NCBI GenBank assembly: GCA_022822065.1
Contig: JAJECI010000003.1
Coordinates: 1 to 64,000, forward strand
DNA length: 64,000 bases
Direction of reading: 5' to 3'
Origin: Candidatus Dadabacteria bacterium
Lineage (GTDB): Bacteria; Desulfobacterota_D; UBA1144; Nemesobacterales; Nemesobacteraceae
The notes beneath the pieces are model-generated. The model was not told the origin of the DNA, searched no databases, and saw only the letters and a list, made by a program, of their open reading frames with translations. The translations under genes were made by a program, and so were the position numbers. Positions within the stretch are counted from its first letter, which is position 1. Each line of letters opens with the position of its first letter. Shown piece by piece: positions 1 to 7,529 of the stretch.

Positions 1-4
1 GGGA

Positions 5-337
5 ATGAGCGGGGTTGAGGCCAGGTTTATGATGACACTTTACTCTGCAAACAGATGGGAGCCGGTGGCGAAAGCAATCAAATGCCTTGAGGAAGCGAGA
101 GGGAAGGATAATACCTACGCGGAGCTGATAGCGAAGATGTATGGATGGCGTTATGACACGCGGTATGTGTCTAACAGTGCGCACACGGACCGCTGGGACC
201 GTGCATTGCTTGCGTTCGGGGAGAGCGTGTCGGATTCTTCGCTTGAGCCCATGACGGCGGCTGACGCGCAGGTTTTTGCTGACCGAGGCTGGTCGCGCTG
301 GGTAGAGGTAGCCAAGGCGCTTTGGGAGATTGAGTAG
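5..337 (+). CDS. Hypothetical protein, possibly the 3' end of a longer gene
   Basis: I do not recognise this 110-residue protein. The reading frame stays open to the left edge, so the ATG at 5 may be internal and the gene may begin outside the window. The product is soluble-looking and rich in Trp, Ala and Arg, with no membrane segment or signal peptide. It ends in TAG at 335-337. It is followed by about 390 bp of non-coding DNA and an IS110 remnant, so it sits at the edge of a rearranged region. It could be a relic of accessory DNA. The product is unknown; I am only moderately sure the frame is expressed. Confidence 0.4.
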   Translation: MSGVEARFMMTLYSANRWEPVAKAIKCLEEARGKDNTYAELIAKMYGWRYDTRYVSNSAHTDRWDRALLAFGESVSDSSLEPMTAADAQVFADRGWSRWVEVAKALWEIE

Positions 338-726
338 AGTCAGTAAAAAGAGTCTTCTGAAACAGTTTTAATTGTAAGCTGCTTCCCGACAGGATAACCA
401 AGCTTGACTGCTCCATGGATTCCCTGTCGTTTGGTGTAGCGTTTCTGTATTGATTAAGTAAAACAATTTAAAGAGTAATGAACTCCGAAGGGATAGTTGC
501 GTCCGCTGGCTGGTAAGGAGTGGCGATTCGGGAGGGGTCGGTGTTGAGTTTCATTCGAATCGAGTGATCCTGGCTTTTGAAATGCCCTCTTGACGGGTGT
601 TGTTACAGTCCCAGACTCATTACGAATCCCAAAAAACCAGTACAGTCATCATGATTTGACCTTCCCGTTTGCAAGGGGCTGGTTATTGTGAAAGCAGGAG
701 AAATTTTTTGATCAGGGAGGTCAGTT
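338..726 (+). other. Non-coding stretch upstream of the IS110 transposase
   Basis: No convincing gene is visible in these 389 bases. The part next to the transposase (about 480-726) is probably the left non-coding end of the IS110 element. A good ribosome binding site, AGGGAGG, lies just before the ATG at 727. Some short inverted repeats are visible, for example CCTT and AAGG around 661-678, enclosed by CCAG and CTGG. In the IS110 group of IS110-family elements, the non-coding end next to the transposase start is known to encode the bridge RNA that guides recombination. A remnant of such an RNA here is inference. Confidence 0.35.
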
Positions 727-1234
727 ATGATGAGCAGCAATACAAGATACAGAGCAGTTCACGCAGATGACTGCAGAAGTTATTCCGCCTACATAGGTCT
801 GGATGTTCACAAGGAGACCATTACGATATCCGTGGCTTATAACGGGCGCAAAGACCCGGAACATTTGGGGGAGATTCCCAACAATCCGGAGTCGGCGAGG
901 AAACTGGTTGCTCGACTGAACAAACAGTTCGCTTGTGAACTGCTTTTGTTCTGCTATGAGGCGGGCCCTTGCGGGTATGTGCTCTACAGGCAGCTTTTGG
1001 ATCTTGGGCACCATTGCATGGTGGTTGCTCCGTCTCGGATTCCGAAGATTCCGGGGGAGAGGGTAAAGACGGACAGAAGGGGCGCGTCCAAGCTTGCGAG
1101 GATGCTTCGTCGAGGAGACCTTACCCCTGTTTGGGTCGCGGACAAGCGGCAGGAGGCAATGCGTGACCTTGTCCGCTTGCGCGAGGACGTCAAGGATCGG
1201 GAGAGGAAGGTTCGCCAGCAACTGAACAACTACA
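727..1234 (+). pseudogene. IS110-family (DEDD) transposase, 3'-truncated
   Basis: The first roughly 165 codons match the N-terminal RuvC-like DEDD domain of IS110-family recombinases. There is an Asp in IGLDVHKE (residues 23-30), a Glu in CYEAGPCGY (about 78-86), and the KTDRR block near residue 117. In that last block the usual DRRD reads DRRG, so one of the four acidic residues appears lost. Homology stops around codon 168 (QQLNN), and the frame then runs into DNA that is antisense to holB, ending at 1386 in unrelated residues. The C-terminal domain with the catalytic serine is missing, so the element cannot be active. The start is supported by AGGGAGG 6 bp upstream. Truncation point about 1225-1240. 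Confidence 0.85.
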
Positions 1235-2227
1235 GCGAGAGAGTCTCAGAAGAAGATTTTCGAGGGAGAGCTCGACGTTTGCGTTATTCTCCGAGATCCG
1301 CGCCATGGTTTCCTCAAGAGCGGAGAATTTGCCCAGAAGTTCAGGTAGGTCCCTTTTTCCCGAATATTCGCTTAATTGCTCAATGAGATCGGCATTTACT
1401 ATTTCTTTTTTCTCCCCGGAGGTCTTAAGAATCACTGAGTCCCGAAGCCATGTCGAGAGAATGTCAAAGACCGTTTCAAGTTCCTGCAGTCCTCCGCCTT
1501 TTACGTCTTTCTGTATCCTCTCCACGGAATCAAAAAGGGTAAGGGGCTTTTTGGCGTCGACGGCCATTACACAGTCTATGTATTCGATTCTTTTACGAAG
1601 ATAATCTTCATCGGTAGCAAGTGCCCTTGAGATGCTGCCTCCCGATATTCTTGAGACAAGCTCCGGGTCATTCTCCCCAGACTTCTCCTTTTCCAGAAAC
1701 TCTCTTACTTGTCCTGCCTCAAGGGGCTGGAAGACCACCGACTGGCATCTTGACCTTATAGTCGGCATGAGCAGGTCCGCGAGCGTCGTTATGAGGATTA
1801 TGACGGAGTTAGGCGGCGGTTCTTCGAGGGTCTTTAAAAACGCATTCTGGGCGTTGAAGTTCATTCTCTGCGCGCCGTCGATTATGAAGACCTTGCAGGG
1901 ATTCTCATAGGGTGCCAGGTGTATCAGCCGCTCTATATCATGTCTTATGTGGTCCACTTTTATAGTCTTTTCGTCCGGGTATCCGAACACCAAGATGTCG
2001 GGGTTAAGGCCTTTTTCGGTTTTCGCACACGAGGTGCATTCGCAATCAAGGTTCTCTGTCCCTCTCTCGGCGCAGTTTATGAGTTTCGCGAAACCGGTCG
2101 CGACCAGTTTCTTTCCTATGCCCTCGGGTCCTGAGAAAAGGTATGCGTGCGAGATCCGGTTTTTGCGTACCGAGTTGCGAAGAAATTCCTTCTGGGGTTC
2201 GTGTCCTATGATCTGCGGAAATCCCAT
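1190..2227 (-). CDS. holB: DNA polymerase III subunit delta'
   Basis: This is the delta' subunit of the clamp-loader complex that places the sliding clamp on primed DNA. The start at 2227 gives MGFPQIIGHE, the usual opening of the family. A Walker A loop, GPEGIGKK, lies at about residues 33-40, a four-Cys zinc module at about 52-67, and the DGAQRMN and KTLEEPP blocks near 115-135, followed by the SRC sensor. The natural C-terminus should be close to LLLRLS. Here the frame continues about 13-17 codons into the antisense of the IS110 remnant before a stop at 1190-1192. An IS remnant also sits directly upstream, so its native promoter or operon partners may be displaced. An in-frame TTG at 2251 is an alternative start. 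Confidence 0.9.
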   Translation of the reverse strand: MGFPQIIGHEPQKEFLRNSVRKNRISHAYLFSGPEGIGKKLVATGFAKLINCAERGTENLDCECTSCAKTEKGLNPDILVFGYPDEKTIKVDHIRHDIERLIHLAPYENPCKVFIIDGAQRMNFNAQNAFLKTLEEPPPNSVIILITTLADLLMPTIRSRCQSVVFQPLEAGQVREFLEKEKSGENDPELVSRISGGSISRALATDEDYLRKRIEYIDCVMAVDAKKPLTLFDSVERIQKDVKGGGLQELETVFDILSTWLRDSVILKTSGEKKEIVNADLIEQLSEYSGKRDLPELLGKFSALEETMARISENNANVELSLENLLLRLSRCSCSVAGEPSSPDP

Positions 2228-2274
2228 GGTCTTTATCTTACCGGCAAGCAAGGGCGTCTGTTAATAGCAAATAG

Positions 2275-2290
2275 AACTGTCCGCTTTTGC
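2275..2290 (+). repeat. Left terminal inverted repeat of the ISNCY element
   Basis: AACTGTCCGCTTTTGC pairs over 14 bases with the repeat ending at 3377. Confidence 0.8.
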
Positions 2291-2298
2291 TTTCTTCA

Positions 2299-2334
2299 AA
2301 TCAGACTCGAAGGGCGAGCCCGAAGAGTCTGATT
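2299..2334 (-). terminator. Long perfect hairpin between the transposase end and the IS left end
   Basis: A 10-bp perfect stem (AATCAGACTC at 2299-2308 with GAGTCTGATT at 2325-2334) encloses a symmetric GAA/GAA internal loop and a second 4-bp GGGC/GCCC stem at 2312-2321. It begins 13 bp after the transposase stop. There is no T-run on the minus-strand side, so it may be a cruciform, an IS end structure, or a barrier to read-through rather than a standard intrinsic terminator. Confidence 0.5.
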
Positions 2335-2346
2335 GAAACTGCGCTT

Positions 2347-3287
2347 CTATCCCAGCGCCGCCGCCCTGCCGATCTCTTCCGCTCCCAGAATTAAACTCCC
2401 CTCCCTGTCATAAACCCCAACCCTGCGCTTGCCATGATATACCGCCATGCCCCCCTCGGGGTATTCATGCACCATTACCTTCGCCCTAACGAAGTGATAA
2501 CGATCCTCAACCGGGGGAATCTGCAGACTCATCCCCCTGTACCTAAAGCAGTTGTCGTTGCCCACCACCCTCCGGTGCTTCAGACACAGTATGTCGTCTG
2601 TCCCCACTCCGAGCAGCGGCACAAACGCGCTTCCCTCTTCGGCGGGAGCTACCATGAAACGCCCGTTGAAATCAGGAACGAACTTATCCCTCAAAAACCT
2701 GTTCGCCTCCTCCATCTCCACTATCCCCTGTTCCGACAACTCCGCACACAGCCTCCCCTGCAGAGTCTCGAACATCCTCTCGCTTCGCCCCCTGGCCTGG
2801 GGGGAATATGCGGCTATCATCACAACCCCCAGCTCCGCCATTGCTCGGCCAAACTGCGTAGGGTTATCTTTATCCACCCGTCCCCCGGCCACCGGAGTGC
2901 TCCAGTAGTGAGAACCCCTGTCACTGTAGAGACTTAAGAATATGCCTTTGCTCTCCAACTGCAGGAACGCTTGCCTCCGTGGCGCTCGGTGTAAGCCTCG
3001 TAGAAGTGAGCCACGTTGCGCTGCGGGTAAAGATCCTCGTACAGCACCACCAGCTCCGAGGTCTCCTGCTGTGGATCCCTCCTCGGCGATACCTTCCCCA
3101 GACGGCGGTCCAAAAGCCCTTGTGCGCCTTCGTTGCTGTATCGGACTATGTAGCGGCGAAACGTCCTCTCGGTTACCCCAAGCTGCTCTGCCGCCTCTTT
3201 CTGCGTCACCTTCCCGTGCTTCCATCTGTCGTAAACTCGCTTGAACTGATTCATCCTCACTCTCTGCAGAAACCTTGTCTGGTCCAT
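2347..3287 (-). pseudogene. ISNCY-family transposase, frameshifted and internally deleted
   Basis: Two frames together make up the relic. The 5' frame (3287 down to about 2990) starts MDQTRFLQRV and holds a helix-turn-helix, QKEAAEQLGVTERTFRRYI. The 3' frame (about 2985 down to 2347) holds YSDRGSHY, an AYSPQARGRSE block and the C-terminal beta-rich region. The frame changes near the words YTERHGG. The segment that should lie between them, including the first catalytic Asp of the DDE core, is largely missing: only about 20 codons separate the HTH-side linker from the second Asp block. The gene is therefore both frameshifted and deleted, and cannot give an active enzyme. Confidence 0.85.
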
Positions 3288-3340
3288 GGGTATCTCCTCC
3301 TCCTACGGAGAAGATAAATCCACTCAAACACTCTTCTGGC

Positions 3341-3377
3341 AAAGCGGACAAATCACGTACTCTAAAAGCGGACAGTT
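3341..3377 (+). repeat. Right terminal inverted repeat with a subterminal second copy
   Basis: The outer copy AAAAGCGGACAGTT (3364-3377) matches the left end. A second copy, AAAGCGGACA, lies at 3341-3350, 24 bp inward in the same orientation. Such repeated motifs at one end could be additional transposase binding sites; that role is inference. Confidence 0.7.
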
Positions 3378-3416
3378 AATGTACCATTCACAGACGTCTT
3401 CTATGATGGGAGATGG

Positions 3417-6266
3417 TTATTTCGCATCTTTAGTCGATATGCATTCTTCAAGAAGCAGGGCTACGTGAACCGGGGTTGCCTCTGTGAAATGGGATACCTG
3501 CTCGAGGCACGAGATACCCGTCACGCAGACCCTCTCCGATTCTCCCAGATCCCTTATTTTCGGGAAAAGACCGCACTCCCCCATGGCTTTTGATATCTCG
3601 TAGTGCTCTTTTTCGTAACCGAAGCTCCCCGCCATCCCGCAGCACCCGGCGTCGCTCGACCTCGCGTCGTAGCCCAGGTCCCTGAGAAGCGAGAGGGTTT
3701 TTCCAAAGTCGCCCGTGGATCTTTCGTGGCAGTGTCCGTGAACGAGCATCCCTCCGCGTCCTTGCCCCTCGGGACTGCGGAGGTCTCCCCCTTGCGCGCA
3801 GACGAATTCGCAGACCGAGTGTATGTTCGGAAGCAGTGCGTCAAGAGACTCGTTTCCCGGAAGAAGGTCTGTGTATTCATCCCGAAACGCGGACAGGCAG
3901 CTGGGTTCTGAAAACACCACCGAGATACCCCTTCGGGCGTAAGCCGAGAGAACGTTCACGTTATGGGCCGCGTTTTCCCTGGCCTCCTCCACCATGCCGG
4001 TACTCAGCATCGGCCGCCCGCAGCATTTTCTCTGCCTCTCAAGAAGCACACAGAAACCCAGGCTTTCAAGCACCCCGGTGACGGCTTTTCCTATTTCCGG
4101 GTAGAAAAACTCAGACCAAGTGTCGTGGAAATAAACCACCTGTTTTCCGTTTTCGGGTCCCTCCTTTCTTCTGCGGAACCACCCGCTGAATGTATCTTCG
4201 GCTATCGGGGGAAGGGATCTTTTTTGTGAGATTCCCGCGAGCGAGAGCAGCGCCTGCGAAAAAGAACCCTCAAGCGCGCGGTTTAAGAAGCCGGGAAGGG
4301 CGCTTCGCGCGGAACTTATCTCATGCACCCGGGCAAACAGCCTGTCTCTTGCCGTAAACCCGGATTTGTCCTTGTAGTGGGCCAGGAACTCGGTTTTCAT
4401 CTTGCCGACGTCGACCCCGGAAGGACATTCGGTACGGCACGCTTTGCATCCCACGCAGAGATCGAAAACGTCGTAGAACCCTTTCTCGTAGAGCGTCTCC
4501 TTGTCCATGTGGCCCAGCAGAAGTTCCCGTAGCAGGTTGGCGCGCGCCCTTGTGGTGTCGCCTTCATCAAGAGTCGCTCTGTAGGAAGGACACATTATCC
4601 CCTCGGCGGTCTTTCTGCAGACCCCTTGGCCGTTGCACATCACGGCCGCCGCGCCGAGACCTCCCTCCCGGGACCAGTCAAGAAAGGTGGCGATTTCACC
4701 TGAGGGTTTCCCTATCCTAAGATTCGAGGAAGAATCGGGTCCCCGGACTACTTTTCCCGGGTTGAGCATTCCTCGCGGGTCAAATATCTCCTTCAGCCTT
4801 TTCATTACGGAGTAAAGCTCCTCTCCGAAGAGTTTTTCGTTAAGATAGCTTCTCTGGAGACCGTCCCCGTGCTCTCCGCTCATTACTCCCGAGTAGCGGA
4901 GGACAAGCTCGAGGGTTCGCTCTGAAAGCGCCGCCATGTCGGATACTTCTTTCTGCTCCCGAAGGTCGAGAAGGGGCCTTATGTGCAGGCACCCGGCGCT
5001 TGCGTGGCCGTAGAAGGCGGCTTTTAGGCCGAACTCGCCAAGAAGCGAGATTACGTCCCTCGTGTAGCGGGCGAGATTCTCCGCGGGAACCGAGACGTCT
5101 TCTATGCACGGCACCGGTTTTCGGCTGCCCCTGTCGCTCATCAGGATTCCGAGCCCCGCCTTTCTTACGTCCCAGATTTCTTTCTGCTCCTCGCGCCCCG
5201 GTACGGCAACCGCGGAATCAAGGGACTTCGCAAGGTTTTTCGCCCTCTCGCCCGTCTGTCTTTCGTCGTCTCCCTGGAATTCGACTACCAGGATCGACCC
5301 CGGGGTTCCGTCTACGAAGGAGAGGGCGCGGGAGAACCCTTTTTTTCTCCTCGCGAGACCTATCAGGGTTCCGTCGATAAGTTCAATCGCCGAGGGGCCG
5401 TGGGAGAGGATTTCTGAGACCGAGTCCATTGCCTCTGGGATTTCACGAAACGGGATGACGCAAAGTGCGCTCGAGAGAGGTTTTTCGACGAGGTTAAGTT
5501 CAAAGTCGGTCGAGACCGCGAGGGTGCCTTCCGAGGAAGCAAGAAGTTTCGCGGGATTGAACTCTGCGTCCAGAAAATAGTTAAGCGAGTACCCAGAAGC
5601 CCTTCTCCAGTGTTTTGGAAAGTCGGTTTTTACAAGCCCCCCGCTTTCCTTTATAAGCGCGGCGAGTTTTTCGAAAAGATTCTCCGCGATGCCGCCCTCT
5701 CCCCCGCGTCTTTTGTAATTCTCCCCGGAGAGCTCGAGTGGGGACCCGTCCGCCAGCACGACGTTTGAGGAAATCACGTGATCGCCCGCCATTCCGTACA
5801 GTATGGAATGTGCTCCCGTGGCGTTGTTCGCGACGGCTCCCCCCACGGTGGCGACGCTTGCGCTTGAGGGGTCCGGTCCGAACATGAGGCCCAAGGGTGA
5901 GAGGTGCCTGTTCAGGCCATCGATCGAGATTCCGGGCTCCACCCTGACTTTTTTCCCTTCGGCGTCCACCTCAACCACCCTGTTCATGTACTTTGAGAGG
6001 TCGAGGATTATCCCTTCTCCCACCGCCTGGCCCGCGAGGCTTGTCCCGGCCCCGCGCACCGTGACCGGTATGTCGCGGGCGGAGGCTTCGGAGACGGTGA
6101 TCTCTATGTCATGGCGGGTTTTCGGGATTACGACCGCTTCGGGGAGGATTCTGTAGTTGCTTGCGTCCGTGCTGTAGATGGTCCGGTCAACGAGGCTTTT
6201 TCTTACCTCGCCCCGGATCTGCCTGCCGAGCGTCCTGCTCAGTTCTTCGATTCTTGATTTCTCCAT
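3417..6266 (-). CDS. FAD-linked oxidase fused to a 4Fe-4S/CCG-domain subunit (D-lactate or glycolate dehydrogenase-like)
   Basis: This 949-residue protein joins two modules usually seen as GlcD and GlcF or as one Dld-like fusion. Residues about 35-210 form a PCMH-type FAD-binding domain (TVRGAGTSLAGQAVG, VATVGGAVANNATG). Residues about 240-500 form the FAD-oxidase C-terminal domain, with SGEHGDG near 450. An Fe-S segment with CVGCKACRTECP follows at about 620. Two CCG motifs, CCGRPM and CCGMAGS, lie in the last third. The family oxidises 2-hydroxyacids (D-lactate, glycolate, D-2-hydroxyglutarate) and passes electrons to the respiratory chain. The substrate cannot be fixed from sequence. It stands alone on the minus strand between the IS remnant and cofH. 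Confidence 0.85.
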   Translation of the reverse strand: MEKSRIEELSRTLGRQIRGEVRKSLVDRTIYSTDASNYRILPEAVVIPKTRHDIEITVSEASARDIPVTVRGAGTSLAGQAVGEGIILDLSKYMNRVVEVDAEGKKVRVEPGISIDGLNRHLSPLGLMFGPDPSSASVATVGGAVANNATGAHSILYGMAGDHVISSNVVLADGSPLELSGENYKRRGGEGGIAENLFEKLAALIKESGGLVKTDFPKHWRRASGYSLNYFLDAEFNPAKLLASSEGTLAVSTDFELNLVEKPLSSALCVIPFREIPEAMDSVSEILSHGPSAIELIDGTLIGLARRKKGFSRALSFVDGTPGSILVVEFQGDDERQTGERAKNLAKSLDSAVAVPGREEQKEIWDVRKAGLGILMSDRGSRKPVPCIEDVSVPAENLARYTRDVISLLGEFGLKAAFYGHASAGCLHIRPLLDLREQKEVSDMAALSERTLELVLRYSGVMSGEHGDGLQRSYLNEKLFGEELYSVMKRLKEIFDPRGMLNPGKVVRGPDSSSNLRIGKPSGEIATFLDWSREGGLGAAAVMCNGQGVCRKTAEGIMCPSYRATLDEGDTTRARANLLRELLLGHMDKETLYEKGFYDVFDLCVGCKACRTECPSGVDVGKMKTEFLAHYKDKSGFTARDRLFARVHEISSARSALPGFLNRALEGSFSQALLSLAGISQKRSLPPIAEDTFSGWFRRRKEGPENGKQVVYFHDTWSEFFYPEIGKAVTGVLESLGFCVLLERQRKCCGRPMLSTGMVEEARENAAHNVNVLSAYARRGISVVFSEPSCLSAFRDEYTDLLPGNESLDALLPNIHSVCEFVCAQGGDLRSPEGQGRGGMLVHGHCHERSTGDFGKTLSLLRDLGYDARSSDAGCCGMAGSFGYEKEHYEISKAMGECGLFPKIRDLGESERVCVTGISCLEQVSHFTEATPVHVALLLEECISTKDAK

Positions 6267-6325
6267 GGAAACCGGTGCCGGCCGGGGAGTTCGGGACAGA
6301 AGACGTCGCGCGGGGGAAAAAGTCT

Positions 6326-7525
6326 TCAGGCCTCGCCGTTTTCAAATGTTCTCAGTATCCCGTAGGTCGTGTCGCGTTCGGCCGGGATTCTGTCTATTTC
6401 TCTGGTGAGTTTTCTGAATTCCTCGGGCGGGAAGTACTGTCCGTAACTTGCGCCGGCGAAACGGGATATCTGCTCTTCCATGAGCGTTCCCCCGAAGTCG
6501 TTTGCCCCGGCTGTGAGAGAGAACTGCGCGAACTCGGGTCCCTGCTTTACCCAGGAGACCTGTATGTTGTTTATCCATCCCCGGAGCATCATGCGGGAGA
6601 CCGCGTACATTTTCAGCTGGTCAAGATCGGTCGGGCCCTTTCTTACCTTTCCCTTGGAGTGAATGAAGAGCCTCGTGTTCCAGGGAATGAACCGAAGCGG
6701 CACGAATTCCGTGAAACCTCCGGTCTCTTTCTGTATGTCTCTCAGGATTCCAAGGTGTATGGCCCAGTGATGGCGCTTGTCCAGATGACCGTACATTATG
6801 GTCGAGGTGGTTCTCATTCCCTCTTTGTGAGCCTTTTTAACCACCCTTATCCATACCTCGGTCGGTATCTTCCTGGGAGCGATTACCTTCCTTACCTCTT
6901 CCACCAGAACCTCGGCCGCGGTGCCGGGGAAGGTGTTGTGACCGACATCCTTTAGTCTTCTTATGAACTCCTCTTCCTCTATGCCGAGGGTCTTGGCGCC
7001 GTAGTAGATCTCGTAGGGGGAGAAAGCGTGGGTGTGCATCTCGGGCACGGCCTTTTTTACCGTCTTTATAAGGTCGATGTAGAAATTGCCGTCTATCTCG
7101 GGATGCATGCCTCCCTGCATGCATACCTCCGTCGCGCCTATCTCCCAGGCCTCAACCGTTCTCTCCGCGACTTCGTCCATCGAGAGGAAATAGGCCCTCT
7201 CGTCCCCCTCGTCCGCCATGAAGTTGCAGAAGCCGCAGTAGACGTCGCAGATGTTGGTGAAGTTTATGTTCCTGTTAACGACGTAGGTGACCACGTCCCC
7301 GACGTCTTCCTTTCTTATCTGGTCGGCCGCGAGGGCCAGGGCGGATATCTCGTCCGTATCCTCTATGCTGAAAAGATGGATTCCGTCCTCAACCGAGATT
7401 TCTTTTCCCGAAAGAGCGTCCTCGATTATCCGGCCCGTCGTGCCGTTTACACGCGACATCACCCCGTCGACGCCGAGGGGCCTTCTATCTTCTATGGAGT
7501 CTATTATCTTGTTTATGTCTTCCAT
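6326..7525 (-). CDS. cofH: FO synthase subunit 2, radical SAM (5-amino-6-(D-ribitylamino)uracil--tyrosine transferase)
   Basis: CofH couples a tyrosine-derived fragment to 5-amino-6-ribitylaminouracil, making the precursor that CofG cyclises to FO, the deazaflavin chromophore of F420. The radical SAM cluster motif CDVYCGFC is at about residues 94-101. It is followed by CofH-type blocks GATEVCMQGGMHP, HAFSPYEI, FPGTAAE and TIMYGH. These wordings separate it from the menaquinone enzymes MqnC and MqnE, which share the fold but have different glycine-rich blocks. The gene lies 4 bp downstream of cofG in one operon. No cofC, cofD or cofE gene is in the window, so whether FO is converted to F420 is not shown here. 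Confidence 0.88.
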   Translation of the reverse strand: MEDINKIIDSIEDRRPLGVDGVMSRVNGTTGRIIEDALSGKEISVEDGIHLFSIEDTDEISALALAADQIRKEDVGDVVTYVVNRNINFTNICDVYCGFCNFMADEGDERAYFLSMDEVAERTVEAWEIGATEVCMQGGMHPEIDGNFYIDLIKTVKKAVPEMHTHAFSPYEIYYGAKTLGIEEEEFIRRLKDVGHNTFPGTAAEVLVEEVRKVIAPRKIPTEVWIRVVKKAHKEGMRTTSTIMYGHLDKRHHWAIHLGILRDIQKETGGFTEFVPLRFIPWNTRLFIHSKGKVRKGPTDLDQLKMYAVSRMMLRGWINNIQVSWVKQGPEFAQFSLTAGANDFGGTLMEEQISRFAGASYGQYFPPEEFRKLTREIDRIPAERDTTYGILRTFENGEA

Positions 7526-7529
7526 TTTT

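Larger units (their letters stand above)
2275..3377 (-). mobile_element. Decayed ISNCY (IS1202-type) insertion sequence
   Basis: The element is bounded by 14-bp terminal inverted repeats: AACTGTCCGCTTTT at 2275-2288 and its complement AAAAGCGGACAGTT at 3364-3377. Between them lies one broken transposase on the minus strand. At about 1.1 kb it is shorter than I would expect for an intact element of this group, consistent with the internal deletion in the transposase. I see no clear target-site duplication: the flanks read AAATAG on the left and AATGTA on the right. It separates holB from the FAD/Fe-S oxidoreductase gene. Confidence 0.8.

Noticed and set aside
545-575. TTCGAATC resembling a tRNA T-loop upstream of the IS110 gene
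   Set aside because: The bases on either side are not complementary and no cloverleaf fits.
2434-2937. Plus-strand frames opposite the ISNCY transposase
   Set aside because: They mirror the transposase codons on the other strand; the minus-strand frames carry the family motifs.
2265-3390. Target-site duplication around the ISNCY element
   Set aside because: The bases outside the two inverted repeats do not match over any convincing length.
6326-7525. Annotation of this radical SAM gene as MqnC or MqnE, tempting because mqnA and mqnD are present
   Set aside because: Its motifs (GATEVCMQGGMHP, HAFSPYEI, FPGTAAE) are those of CofH, and it is paired with cofG rather than with mqn genes.
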